Source: Paracoccaceae bacterium
GTDB taxonomy: Bacteria; Pseudomonadota; Alphaproteobacteria; Rhodobacterales; Rhodobacteraceae
Direction: 5' to 3'
Length of the DNA: 22,491 bases
Assembly (NCBI GenBank): GCA_030625695.1
Contig: DAOUQK010000016.1
Coordinates: 1 to 22,491, forward strand
Shown here: piece by piece, positions 17,501 to 22,491 of the stretch
Numbering within the stretch: the stretch's first letter is position 1
How the letters are laid out: the number at the start of each line of letters is the position of its first letter
Program-made: the position numbers and the translations under genes
Notes under the pieces: generated by a model
The model's input: the letters and a program-made list of their open reading frames with translations, nothing else
Told to the model about the DNA's origin: nothing
Databases searched by the model: none

Positions 17501-17948
17501 CAAAGTAGCACAACACGCCGTCACCCATGAACTTGGCAACGAAGCCTTCATAGCGGCCAACCACCCCGGCCACTGTGTTCTGATAGCTGGTGATGACATC
17601 GCGCATATCCTCAGCGTCCATCCGCGTCGCCATCTCGGTTGAACCGACAAGATCGACAAACATAACCGTCAAGTGACGGCGCTCGGCGTCACTCGTTTCA
17701 CCCGTGTCAGAATATTGTGGATTTGAGGTAGGCAAGTCCGGGTCAGTTTGGACCGGCTCGGTCGGTTGGTGAAGCAAGGCCATAACACCGAGCATTTTTC
17801 GGCGATGCCCAACCGAGGTGACCCCGATGTCTTTCAGGTCTTCCGATGTCAGCTCCGCCAGTAGCCCAGCGTCGATGTCATTGTCGCGAAATGCGGGTTC
17901 GTATTGGGGTAAGCCAAGGTCCGCCAACCATTTCCCGATATCTATCAT
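14589..17948 (-). CDS. SAM domain - class III adenylate/guanylate cyclase - AAA ATPase - TPR signalling protein
   Basis: A 1119-residue multidomain protein. Order: SAM-like domain (1-58, WLADLGLPQYEPAFRDNDID); class III cyclase (about 90-268) with metal Asp99 (FVDLVGSTE), Asp143 (AKFMGDGVLCYFG), and the Asn217/Arg221 pair (GETPNLAARLQ), so catalytic residues are present; an AAA-16/STAND-like ATPase with Walker A GEAGIGKS (317-324) and Walker B VLMVFEDLHWID (438-449); and a C-terminal helical region of about 450 residues with TPR-like repeats. No signal peptide or TM segment: a soluble sensor-cyclase making cAMP or cGMP is inferred. The start at 17948 (MIDIGKWLADLGL) has GGAGG about 13 bases upstream; the in-frame ATG ten codons earlier lacks a ribosome site. 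It appears monocistronic. Confidence 0.9.
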   Translation of the reverse strand: MIDIGKWLADLGLPQYEPAFRDNDIDAGLLAELTSEDLKDIGVTSVGHRRKMLGVMALLHQPTEPVQTDPDLPTSNPQYSDTGETSDAERRHLTVMFVDLVGSTEMATRMDAEDMRDVITSYQNTVAGVVGRYEGFVAKFMGDGVLCYFGWPRANEDDAERAVRAGLSIIEAVRKTKTPNGTPLSTRVGIATGVVIVGDLIGSGATQEAAVVGETPNLAARLQGVAGLNQLVVAKETQHLLGAIFDLSPLGGQDLKGIEGPVDAYLVEGDASVQSRFAARQSGAMTPIIGREREIELMTERWALARSGQGQMVIVSGEAGIGKSRITQAVIDEVANDDHTRMTYQCSPYHADSAFYPVTQQMSFAAGIAPSDTPDVRLDKLEALLGNNPETLRLVAPLLGLDGEARYGALDLTPAQQRAQTMKALTGLLVRQAAAKPVLMVFEDLHWIDPTSQELLDTLLDQITDQPIMILATARPTFEYGFGGHPIVTKFALNRLGKDQIGAIVSKLTSGKALPDEIMEIIAQRTDGVPLFVEELTKTILESGALKEAGERYVLDGPLSAIAIPTTLHDSLMARLDRLNPIKEVAQTAACIGREFSHGLLSQISALPDAELSEAMEGLIAAELIYRRGLPPEATYLFKHALVRDAAYESLLKERRRAVHTRILAALEGDPGVAPEVLAVHAEAANLTDRAIDLWEEASKAAIARPAFDEAILHLGHAISLIAPQIDNGDNTKVNRALSLQVPLGMALLTRKGFGADETVAAFENALTLANRVGETPMRYSILYGLWVSTGIRGQHVEALRTAEALVKLAGKSSDTASLVVANRVAAASHWFMGNFALAERHLEIALSHFDCVEHAGLANKFGQDIGVTVHMFEACNSVLLGRTKRALKHAEEAERIAQTTGHVQTICYLNVMRGGVVSHLSGDKADVRRCMSQLEPIAEEHNLALWLAYVAMFGEVSAAENGDTNGIERYKLADAGLVSINCTFFMSQMRISVGWSALAMGLHDDAAELAAMAKDMIDETGEAYALSDLHRLQAAIANAGGDTDTAEKHLVSALDVARQQGAKLWELRAAIDLSRLWQGQGRIDEAIAVLTPVHKGIADGDCPEDQATARELLAALAG

Positions 17949-18146
17949 CAAACGCTCATAGCCTCCATGCGTATACAAATTGGTTGTCTTTTGTAGTGCC
18001 GTGAATACGATATTGTCGATGCAAAACTTACGGCTGCAAAGTCCCGGCTAACGCTTATGTGGGGCGTCGGGATGCTGCGCTATGTTCGAACGGCGGCTTT
18101 ACGAGTGCCATCTTGGTTGGCATGAAGGTCGGCAATGGGCCGATTC
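17949..18146. other. Spacer between cyclase gene and IS element
   Basis: This holds the promoter region of the minus-strand cyclase gene, although no motif could be fixed. The plus strand is open through 18052-18146 (reading GCKVPANAYVGRRDAALCSN and on toward the IS end) without a recognised family. It could be the left half of a sequence interrupted by the IS, but no match to the right-hand flank was established. Confidence 0.3.
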
Positions 18147-19670
18147 TGTGGAAAAACAACGTGTTGCAGGTGCAGAATGTGGTCCACCAAACACAACACG
18201 AGCGCCTTTCCTGTCACGCTTTGCGCATTTGCTGCGGTGCAGGGAAGATCTTGGCTAGTTTGCGGAGGTTTTGGGCGGTGGCAGCGAGTAGGAATTCATC
18301 ATTTGCACCGCATGGACCACGCAATCGAAGCCGCCCGAGGCCAAGGATGCGTTTGAGATGGGCGAACAACATCTCGACCTTCTTCCGCAATCTCATCGAC
18401 ACGACATATTGTTTGGTTTTGGCTATATCACGGGCAACTTGGCGGGCGTCTTCATGTTTTCGCGGGTGATCTTGCGCGCGTCTGCATTCGGGCAGCATTT
18501 TGGCTTTGAAGGGCAAGCTTGGCAGGTCAATTTCAAGGCCTGATACTTAGAGACGCCCTTACCACTTGGGCCACGCTTTGGATCGGAATAGTTACGCCGG
18601 AACTGTTTCAGCGCCTCACCTTCGGGGCAAATGTATTGATTGTTTTCCGCATCCCATTCGAAGTCGGCGCGAGACCAGGTGCCATCCCTACGATCAGACT
18701 GGTCAAGTACTGGAATGTGAGGTTTGATACCGCGCTTCACGAGCCAATCCAGCATTGGGCCAGATCCATAAGCCGCGTCCGCGATGAGCCGCTCAGGGTG
18801 AAGGTTAAACTGATCTTTGACCCGGCCCAACATTGCACGCACTGACCCCACCTCAGCCTGCCGGATTGACCGTGTCGCTTCGACATCAACGATGACGCTG
18901 TAATCCGTGTCGATCAGGTAATTGGTCGAATAGGAAAAGAATGCTGGTCCTTTACGTGCCGCAGTCCACTGGCTGGATGGATCAGAATTAGATGTAAACT
19001 TTGGCTTCACCGAGGTGGCCGTGCCGAATGCCGCATCATCCAGCACGTCGAGATACTCGCGAACAGCGCGTGGGGCATCGTCTGGATTGATCGTGTCTAC
19101 GTCCCAACTTTCTTTTGGCATGGAGTTCTGTTTGTTGGCGTCAGATTCAATCAAACTGGCGTCTGCAGCGAAGCGCTGGCCGCTCACCAGACCATCCGCA
19201 ATGCAGCGCGTAACGGTCGTCTCGAACAGATGTCGCAGCAAATCACTGTCCCGGAACCGTCCGTGCCTGTTCTTGGAAAACGTCGAATGATTGGGCACAG
19301 GATCAGACAGATCGAGGCGACAGAACCAGCGGTATGCTAGATTGAGATGAACTTCTTCACAAAGCCTTCGTTCAGATCGAATGCCGAGGCAATACCCCAC
19401 CAACAACATGCGGATCAGGAGCTCAGGATCAATCGAGGGGCGGCCAGTGTGGCTGTAAAACTCCGCCAGATGTGGGCGAATGCTAGACAAATCAACGAAG
19501 CGGTCTATCGAACGCAGCAGATGATCTTGCGGCACATGGTCGTCGATGGAAAACTCGTAAAACAGCGCGCCCTGCGCTTCTTGCATCGGTCCCAACATCG
19601 TCAATCCCCCTGCATTTACAGGCAAATTGAATCAGTGATTGGCCCTCAAATCAACAAGAGTTTTTCAACA
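18147..19670 (-). mobile_element. IS1182-family insertion sequence, about 1.52 kb
   Basis: The element contains one transposase gene on the minus strand, bracketed by imperfect terminal inverted repeats. The plus strand begins TGTGGAAAAAC with GTGTTG following (18147-18166), and the reverse complement of the other end begins TGTTGAAAAACTCTTGTTG (19652-19670). The two share TGT(G/T)GAAAAAC and a later GTTG with a one-base offset. No clean target-site duplication could be identified, so the outer boundaries are accurate only to a few bases. Confidence 0.75.
18214..19598 (-). pseudogene. IS1182-family transposase, frameshifted
   Basis: The start at 19598 (MLGPMQEAQGALFYEFSIDD) has an AGGGGGA site 7 bases upstream. 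The N-terminal DUF772 DNA-binding part includes HVPQDHLLRSIDRFVDLSSI and TGRPSIDPELLIRMLLVGYC. The DDE nuclease follows, with Asp in RFAADASLIE and Asp in LIADAAYGSG. The Cys motif CQACPSKPKCCP comes late. At about 18456-18461 (GAAAACATG on the minus strand) one base, probably an A, is missing: the frame runs off to a TAG at 18423, while the true continuation (HEDARQVARDIAKTKQYVVS, then KKVEMLFAHLKRILGLGRLR) lies in the next frame to 18214. The catalytic Glu of VEMLFAHLKR is therefore separated from the two Asp residues. Programmed frameshifting is not known to me for this family; inactivation or a sequencing error is likelier. Confidence 0.85.
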
Positions 19671-19811
19671 AAATTCGCCCATTCCGCCCAGAGTACTGAA
19701 CGTGCCGCAAAAGCTGCCGCAGACTGGCAAAACTACAGCGCCTTGGGGGGCGCGCATTTTGATCAACTAAAGGAAATGCTGAACCGCACCGATCCCAGCT
19801 ATTGCGACTAA
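19671..19811 (+). pseudogene. 3' tail of an unidentified plus-strand gene, cut by the IS element
   Basis: Immediately right of the IS end the plus strand encodes 46 codons ending in TAA: AQSTERAAKAAADWQNYSAL, then GGAHFDQLKEMLNRTDPSYC and Asp. The codon use and amphipathic helix pattern look like a genuine protein C-terminus. The stop overlaps the TauE/SafE stop tail-to-tail by two bases, a normal arrangement for convergent genes. The upstream half would lie on the far side of the IS or be deleted; it was not found. No family recognised. Confidence 0.4.
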
Positions 19812-20539
19812 GCCAAGATCAACCGCGCCGCCGCCACCAGAACCGCCACACGGATCAGGATGCTGAACACCTGTACGTTGATAAGGGCCAGAAACTTATA
19901 CCCTAAAAACGCACCGACCATGATTGCCGGAACAAAGCTGATGTTCAGCGTCAGCGTTTGCGGCGTGATCAACCCCAGCCCCACGGCAAACGGCACTTTG
20001 GCCATGTTCATCACCAGAAAAAACCAACTGCGGGTGCCGACGAACTCTGATTTTTTCAGGCCCATCTGCAAAAGGTAAACCCCAAACACCGGGCCGGCGG
20101 CGTTTGCAATCATTGACGACGCGCCGGCAAACACCCCGACGATACCGGTCAGAACCCGGCCTTTGGCGTGTTTTTTCATCGCCTCACCCAGCCCCAGATC
20201 AAGGGCCAGCATACCCAATATGACCCAGCCGATGATCCGTTCAAAGTTCAGGTCGGGCACGACCCTTAGAAAAACAAACCCCAACATCACCCCGACAAAG
20301 GCGGCGGGCATTAGTTTCACCAGTATATGCCACTGGCAGGACCGCCGGTAATAGATCACCGCCATAATATCGGCGGCAATCAGCATTGGCAGTAAAACCC
20401 CCGGTGAGGCCTTGCCCGGAATGGCAATCGCCATCAGCAAAACGGCCAGAATCCCAACCCCACCAACGGATGTCTTGGTGAACCCCACCAAAAAGGCCGC
20501 AAGGGCGATATAGGCATAGTGGGTCGTCGAAAGATCCAT
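19808..20539 (-). CDS. TauE/SafE (DUF81) family sulfite/anion exporter-like permease
   Basis: A 243-residue inner-membrane protein with about eight hydrophobic helices in two halves. The first half opens YIALAAFLVGFTKTSVGGVG, the family signature with the conserved GFTKTSxGG, and the second half has GVFAGASSMIANAAGPVFGV with the matching NAAGP motif. Length is typical (about 240-260). The family moves sulfite, sulfoacetate and related organosulfur anions in characterised cases, but many members are unassigned. It is divergent from the His/Met-rich protein gene, with about 105 bases between starts holding both promoters, and convergent with the truncated gene at 19671-19811. Substrate cannot be inferred. 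Confidence 0.88.
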   Translation of the reverse strand: MDLSTTHYAYIALAAFLVGFTKTSVGGVGILAVLLMAIAIPGKASPGVLLPMLIAADIMAVIYYRRSCQWHILVKLMPAAFVGVMLGFVFLRVVPDLNFERIIGWVILGMLALDLGLGEAMKKHAKGRVLTGIVGVFAGASSMIANAAGPVFGVYLLQMGLKKSEFVGTRSWFFLVMNMAKVPFAVGLGLITPQTLTLNISFVPAIMVGAFLGYKFLALINVQVFSILIRVAVLVAAARLILA

Positions 20540-20644
20540 CTTCGTGCGCCTTTGTCACCGGGTGTTTCGCGCAGCCATATACAAACCGCACCGGGGGGTC
20601 CACACTATGGGCGAAAACCAATCCAGAGAATGGAAATCACAAAA

Positions 20645-21397
20645 ATGGCCAGCACAAAGAAGAAATTAATTATCGCCGGGGTTGTGACAGTTGCCCTGAT
20701 TGGGGTCGGGATGTTTGTCCACATGCCGCGCCATGCCCATGGGCACGGTGGGATGCATTACGGTGCTATGGGGACGGGGCACCATAAATGGTTCAGCCGT
20801 CATGGTCACGGTGGCGATGACAACGACCATCACGGGGCTGATATGACAGACCATGGCGGCATGGATCATGACGCCATGATGAACCACGACAGTGAAATGG
20901 AACATTCTGGCGCAATGTCCCACAATATGGGCATGGATCATGGGGCCGCGATTGCGCAGGCCCCCGGTGAACCGGGGCAGGGTGCCTTTGCTGCCATTGG
21001 CGAAATTGTCACGCGGCTGGGCGCGGACCCGAAAACCGACTGGTCAACGGTCGATATTGATGGGTTGCGGGCGCATCTTTTGGACATGGATGATCTGGTG
21101 ACCAAGGCCAGTGTCATCAGTCGTGACATACCCGGCGGGCTGGAAATGACGATTGCCACCACCGGTCAGGGTGGTGCGGCGGCGTCGCGCATGGTTCCGG
21201 CCCACAGCCCGATGCTGGCGGCTGAAACCGGCTGGACTGTTTCGCTGGACGATGGTGATGGTGCGCTGGTCTGGTCGGTGACGTCGGACGCGAACATGGC
21301 GCAAATCAGGGCGCTGGGGTTTTTCGGCCTGATGGCAAAGGGTGGGCACCATCAGGTGCATCACCTTGGCATGGCCACCGGCCAGATGGTCCACTAA
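20645..21397 (+). CDS. His/Met-rich membrane-anchored, periplasmic-facing protein of unknown function
   Basis: A 250-residue protein. Residues 5-26 (KKKLIIAGVVTVALIGVGMF) form a positively charged signal anchor or uncleaved signal. Residues about 27-100 are extremely rich in His, Met, Asp and Gly (HAHGHGG, GHHKWFSRHGHGGDD, MDHDAMMNHDSEMEHSGAMS), typical of copper/nickel/zinc-binding regions. The C-terminal domain (about 105-250) is well ordered: AFAAIGEIVTRLGADPKTDW, IDGLRAHLLDMDDL, RMVPAHSPML, IRALGFFGLMAKGGHHQVHH. It belongs to a family of hypothetical proteins I recognise only as conserved, perhaps a metal chaperone or sensor. ATG 20645 has GGAA about 9 bases upstream; the ATG at 20630 (MEITKMAS) is an equally possible start. 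Divergent from the TauE/SafE gene. Confidence 0.75.
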   Translation: MASTKKKLIIAGVVTVALIGVGMFVHMPRHAHGHGGMHYGAMGTGHHKWFSRHGHGGDDNDHHGADMTDHGGMDHDAMMNHDSEMEHSGAMSHNMGMDHGAAIAQAPGEPGQGAFAAIGEIVTRLGADPKTDWSTVDIDGLRAHLLDMDDLVTKASVISRDIPGGLEMTIATTGQGGAAASRMVPAHSPMLAAETGWTVSLDDGDGALVWSVTSDANMAQIRALGFFGLMAKGGHHQVHHLGMATGQMVH

Positions 21398-21401
21398 CCC
21401 C

Positions 21402-21446
21402 TAAAAATAAAAAACGGCGGCGCCCAGGGAGGGGGGGCACCGCCGT
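21402..21446 (-). terminator. Strong rho-independent terminator ending the DUF1127-hairpin unit
   Basis: On the minus strand a GC-rich stem (ACGGCGGTGCC pairing with GGCGCCGCCGT, loop containing CCTCCC) is followed by TTTTTATTTTT. It ends transcription of the DUF1127 unit. On the plus strand the same stem lies 17 bases after the His-rich gene stop and is followed by a weak CTCTTT, so it may also act for that gene. Confidence 0.8.
21414..21446 (-). ncRNA. CcsR-like hairpin sRNA, copy 4 (terminator copy)
   Basis: Fourth stem-loop downstream of the DUF1127 gene. The loop carries CCTCCC (plus-strand GGGAGG, 21427-21432) on a long GC-rich stem, and the 3' U-tract makes it also the unit terminator. 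Its loop matches copies 1-3, though the stems differ. Confidence 0.6.
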
Positions 21447-21461
21447 CTCTTTCAACGCATG

Positions 21462-21484
21462 CCAACTTTCGGGAGGAAAAGTGG
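21462..21484 (-). ncRNA. CcsR-like hairpin sRNA, copy 3
   Basis: Minus strand: stem CCACTTT pairing with AAAGTTGG (one bulged base) around the loop hexamer CCTCCC (plus-strand 21471-21476). This is the weakest, AT-richer stem of the four. Confidence 0.55.
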
Positions 21485-21520
21485 CGGCGTAGCTTTGGGG
21501 CCAGTGGCCCGCAAATAAGT

Positions 21521-21550
21521 GCGGCGGTATACGGGAGGATACACCGCCGC
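21521..21550 (-). ncRNA. CcsR-like hairpin sRNA, copy 2
   Basis: Minus strand: GCGGCG and GTAT pair with ATAC and CGCCGC (two-base bulge), leaving the CCTCCC hexamer in the loop (plus-strand 21533-21538). On the plus strand the stem is followed by TTTT, so it could also stop transcription from that side. Confidence 0.6.
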
Positions 21551-21560
21551 TTTTAGCAGA

Positions 21561-21580
21561 TGGCCCAGGGAGGTGGGCCA
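21561..21580 (-). ncRNA. CcsR-like hairpin sRNA, copy 1
   Basis: A perfect 7-bp stem (TGGCCCA / TGGGCCA) exposes exactly the hexamer CCTCCC as its loop (plus-strand 21568-21573), 17 bases after the DUF1127 stop on the minus strand. It is the first of four consecutive CCTCCC-loop hairpins. Confidence 0.6.
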
Positions 21581-21596
21581 GCTGATAAGTATTCTT

Positions 21597-21812
21597 TTAC
21601 AGACCGTATGCGGTCTGACGTGCCACGGATTTGATCATTGAGCGGTTCAGGCCCAGATCTTCCAGTTCGCGGCTGCTAAGTGCTGACAGTTCACGCACAG
21701 TGCGGCGTGCAAGACGCGCCTTGGCGATGTTTGAAAACATGCCCTGAAATGCGGATGAGATCCGGTCGGCGAAATCGATTTCAATCGTGTTGACTGAGTT
21801 TACGTATGTCAT
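21597..21812 (-). CDS. DUF1127 small basic protein, CcaF1-like
   Basis: A 71-residue protein. The C-terminal half is the DUF1127/YjiS signature: RLARRTVRELSALSSRELED, then LGLNRSMIKSVARQ. In Rhodobacter sphaeroides a DUF1127 protein of the same type (CcaF1) is an RNA-binding factor encoded directly upstream of, and co-transcribed with, the CcsR1-4 sRNAs, and it affects their processing. The same order is seen here: four CCTCCC-loop hairpins follow within 200 bases on the same strand. ATG 21812 has AAAGG about 9 bases upstream. The leader contains a small hairpin and a possible promoter. In R. sphaeroides the unit is driven by RpoHI/RpoHII; no clear RpoH site could be confirmed here. Protein family is secure; the CcaF1 role is inferred from context. 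Confidence 0.9.
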   Translation of the reverse strand: MTYVNSVNTIEIDFADRISSAFQGMFSNIAKARLARRTVRELSALSSRELEDLGLNRSMIKSVARQTAYGL

Positions 21813-21842
21813 GTCCCGGACCTTTCTGTCTGGTAAATCGTT

Positions 21843-21858
21843 GAAGCATCATTGCTTC
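21843..21858 (-). promoter_or_regulatory. Small hairpin in the DUF1127 mRNA leader
   Basis: A perfect 6-bp stem (GAAGCA / TGCTTC) with a 4-base loop lies 31-46 bases upstream of the DUF1127 start codon. It may stabilise the mRNA 5' end or affect translation; its role is unknown. Confidence 0.45.
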
Positions 21859-21866
21859 GTGCCACC

Positions 21867-21894
21867 TACATAAGCGAATGGCGCACTGGTACAA
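21867..21894 (-). promoter_or_regulatory. Weak candidate promoter of the DUF1127-hairpin unit
   Basis: On the minus strand TTGTAC (21889-21894) and TATGTA (21867-21872) are separated by 16 bases, which would place the transcription start near 21860 and make a leader of about 50 bases that contains the small hairpin. Matches to sigma70 or RpoH consensus are only partial; another TTGACC further upstream is an alternative -35. Confidence 0.3.
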
Positions 21895-22491
21895 TCCACC
21901 GATTGGTCAATGCCGCTATGCAGCAATTGCATAGGTTGGTCTGTTCAATGGTGGGGGGCGGGTTTTGGGCTCGTTTGGCGGGAAACCACGGGAAATCAGA
22001 GAAAATTCGGCGAATCACCGGGAAATGCTGTTGATTTGGCCTTGCCGGGGTCTTGAATAGACCTCTTTTGCCCGGCAATGCCGGAAATTATAAAAATATA
22101 TGGGAATTCTCGGGAATAATTGGTAATTCCCAAAATTGTCTATATGTAGTGTCTGCAAATTCAAGTTCAGCTATAATTTGACAAATTGTGCGACATTTTT
22201 GATCTAAAATCATGCCGATCCCATTGGTATACAGCGTATTTTAATGATAAGACGCAAAATAATCCTTGATTACCATGAATTCCCATGTATTCCTGTTATC
22301 ACGATCAAGACGGGCTAAAGGGGCACTAAGACCCCGGTAATCTCCAAGTCAGGTTTCATACAGGCACCCGCTTAATCGTAATGAAGAATCCGGCGCGCGA
22401 GCGAGCAGACATCCCCCCAGGTGGCGCGCGCAGTCGGACATACCCCAGAAATGGGACGAGGGCGGCGGATTGGGCAGTGGCAGCAGCTCAA
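21895..22491. other. Long AT-rich non-coding region with phased GGGAA repeats
   Basis: About 600 bases without a supported gene. CGGGAAA occurs at 21979, 21989 and 22019 (spacings of 10 and 30), and related GGGAAT copies occur at 22102 and 22112. A GGGAATT / AATTCCC inverted pair lies at 22102-22108 and 22125-22131. From about 22330 the GC content rises, and plus-strand frames stay open to the window end (for example from ATG 22381), but there is no ribosome site or recognisable protein. No tRNA or rRNA seen. Confidence 0.4.

Noticed and set aside
19347..19670. First part of a 155-codon plus-strand frame
   Set aside because: It runs antisense through the transposase start and the IS end; only the part right of the IS (19671-19811) looks like coding sequence.
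21521..21580. Reading the hairpins simply as stacked terminators for the His-rich gene
   Set aside because: Only one has a T-run on the plus strand, and the identical CCTCCC loop in four stems is not explained by termination.
22381..22491. Plus-strand frame open to the window end from ATG 22381
   Set aside because: No ribosome site and an arbitrary-looking translation; more than one frame stays open there because of the high GC.
1..22491. CRISPR arrays, tRNA or rRNA genes
   Set aside because: No regularly spaced direct repeats with unique spacers, and no cloverleaf or rRNA-like sequence, were seen on either strand.

Overview
The window looks like chromosomal DNA of a marine-type alphaproteobacterium, most likely Rhodobacterales (Roseobacter clade). 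This is inferred from protein flavour, moderately high GC with AT-rich spacers, an IS1182-type element, and above all a 71-residue DUF1127 gene followed by tandem CCTCCC-loop hairpins. That last arrangement is known from Rhodobacter sphaeroides as ccaF1-ccsR1-4. The region is accessory and patchy: intact metabolic, transport and signalling genes alternate with decayed gene fragments and mobile DNA.

Layout. 1-276: 3' end of an antibiotic-biosynthesis-monooxygenase (ABM) protein. 356-2608: cytoplasmic Ser-ligated molybdopterin reductase (BisC/DMSO reductase family). 2927-4021 (-): DSD1-type PLP amino-acid lyase. 4425-4780 (-): decayed phage HNH endonuclease. 4826-9222 (-): two-gene efflux operon, a periplasmic adaptor and an RND pump coupled through an ATGA overlap; no outer-membrane channel or regulator is present. 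9375-10688 (-): mobile-element remnant with an AlpA/excisionase-like DNA-binding protein, an 18-codon ATGA-coupled mini-ORF, and a C-terminally shortened DUF3987 protein. 11038-11277: fragment of an isopropylmalate-dehydrogenase-type gene. 11377-12360: EamA/DMT permease. 12586-13662: cyclase-like DUF2652 domain fused to an SRPBCC domain. 13772-14101: ArsC/Spx-like protein, followed by a candidate terminator. 14180-14396 (-): fragment of a DadA/OrdL-type FAD oxidoreductase. 14589-17948 (-): large SAM-cyclase-AAA-TPR signalling protein. 18147-19670: IS1182-family element whose transposase is frameshifted before its catalytic Glu. 19671-19811: tail of an unidentified gene next to the IS. 19808-20539 (-): TauE/SafE permease, divergent from a His/Met-rich membrane-anchored protein at 20645-21397. 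21402-21812 (-): DUF1127 gene plus four hairpin RNAs. 21813-22491: AT-rich non-coding DNA with phased repeats.

The most interesting system is the DUF1127-hairpin unit. Read on the minus strand, the small protein gene is followed within about 200 bases by four stem-loops. Each presents the same CCTCCC (anti-Shine-Dalgarno-like) hexamer in its loop, and the last stem runs into a U-tract and doubles as a terminator. This matches the organisation of the R. sphaeroides CcsR ('cuckoo') stress-induced sRNAs, but with a shorter CCTCCC core and hairpins of quite different stem sequence. Two proteins with class III cyclase-like domains lie in the same window, but nothing in the sequence shows they act together.
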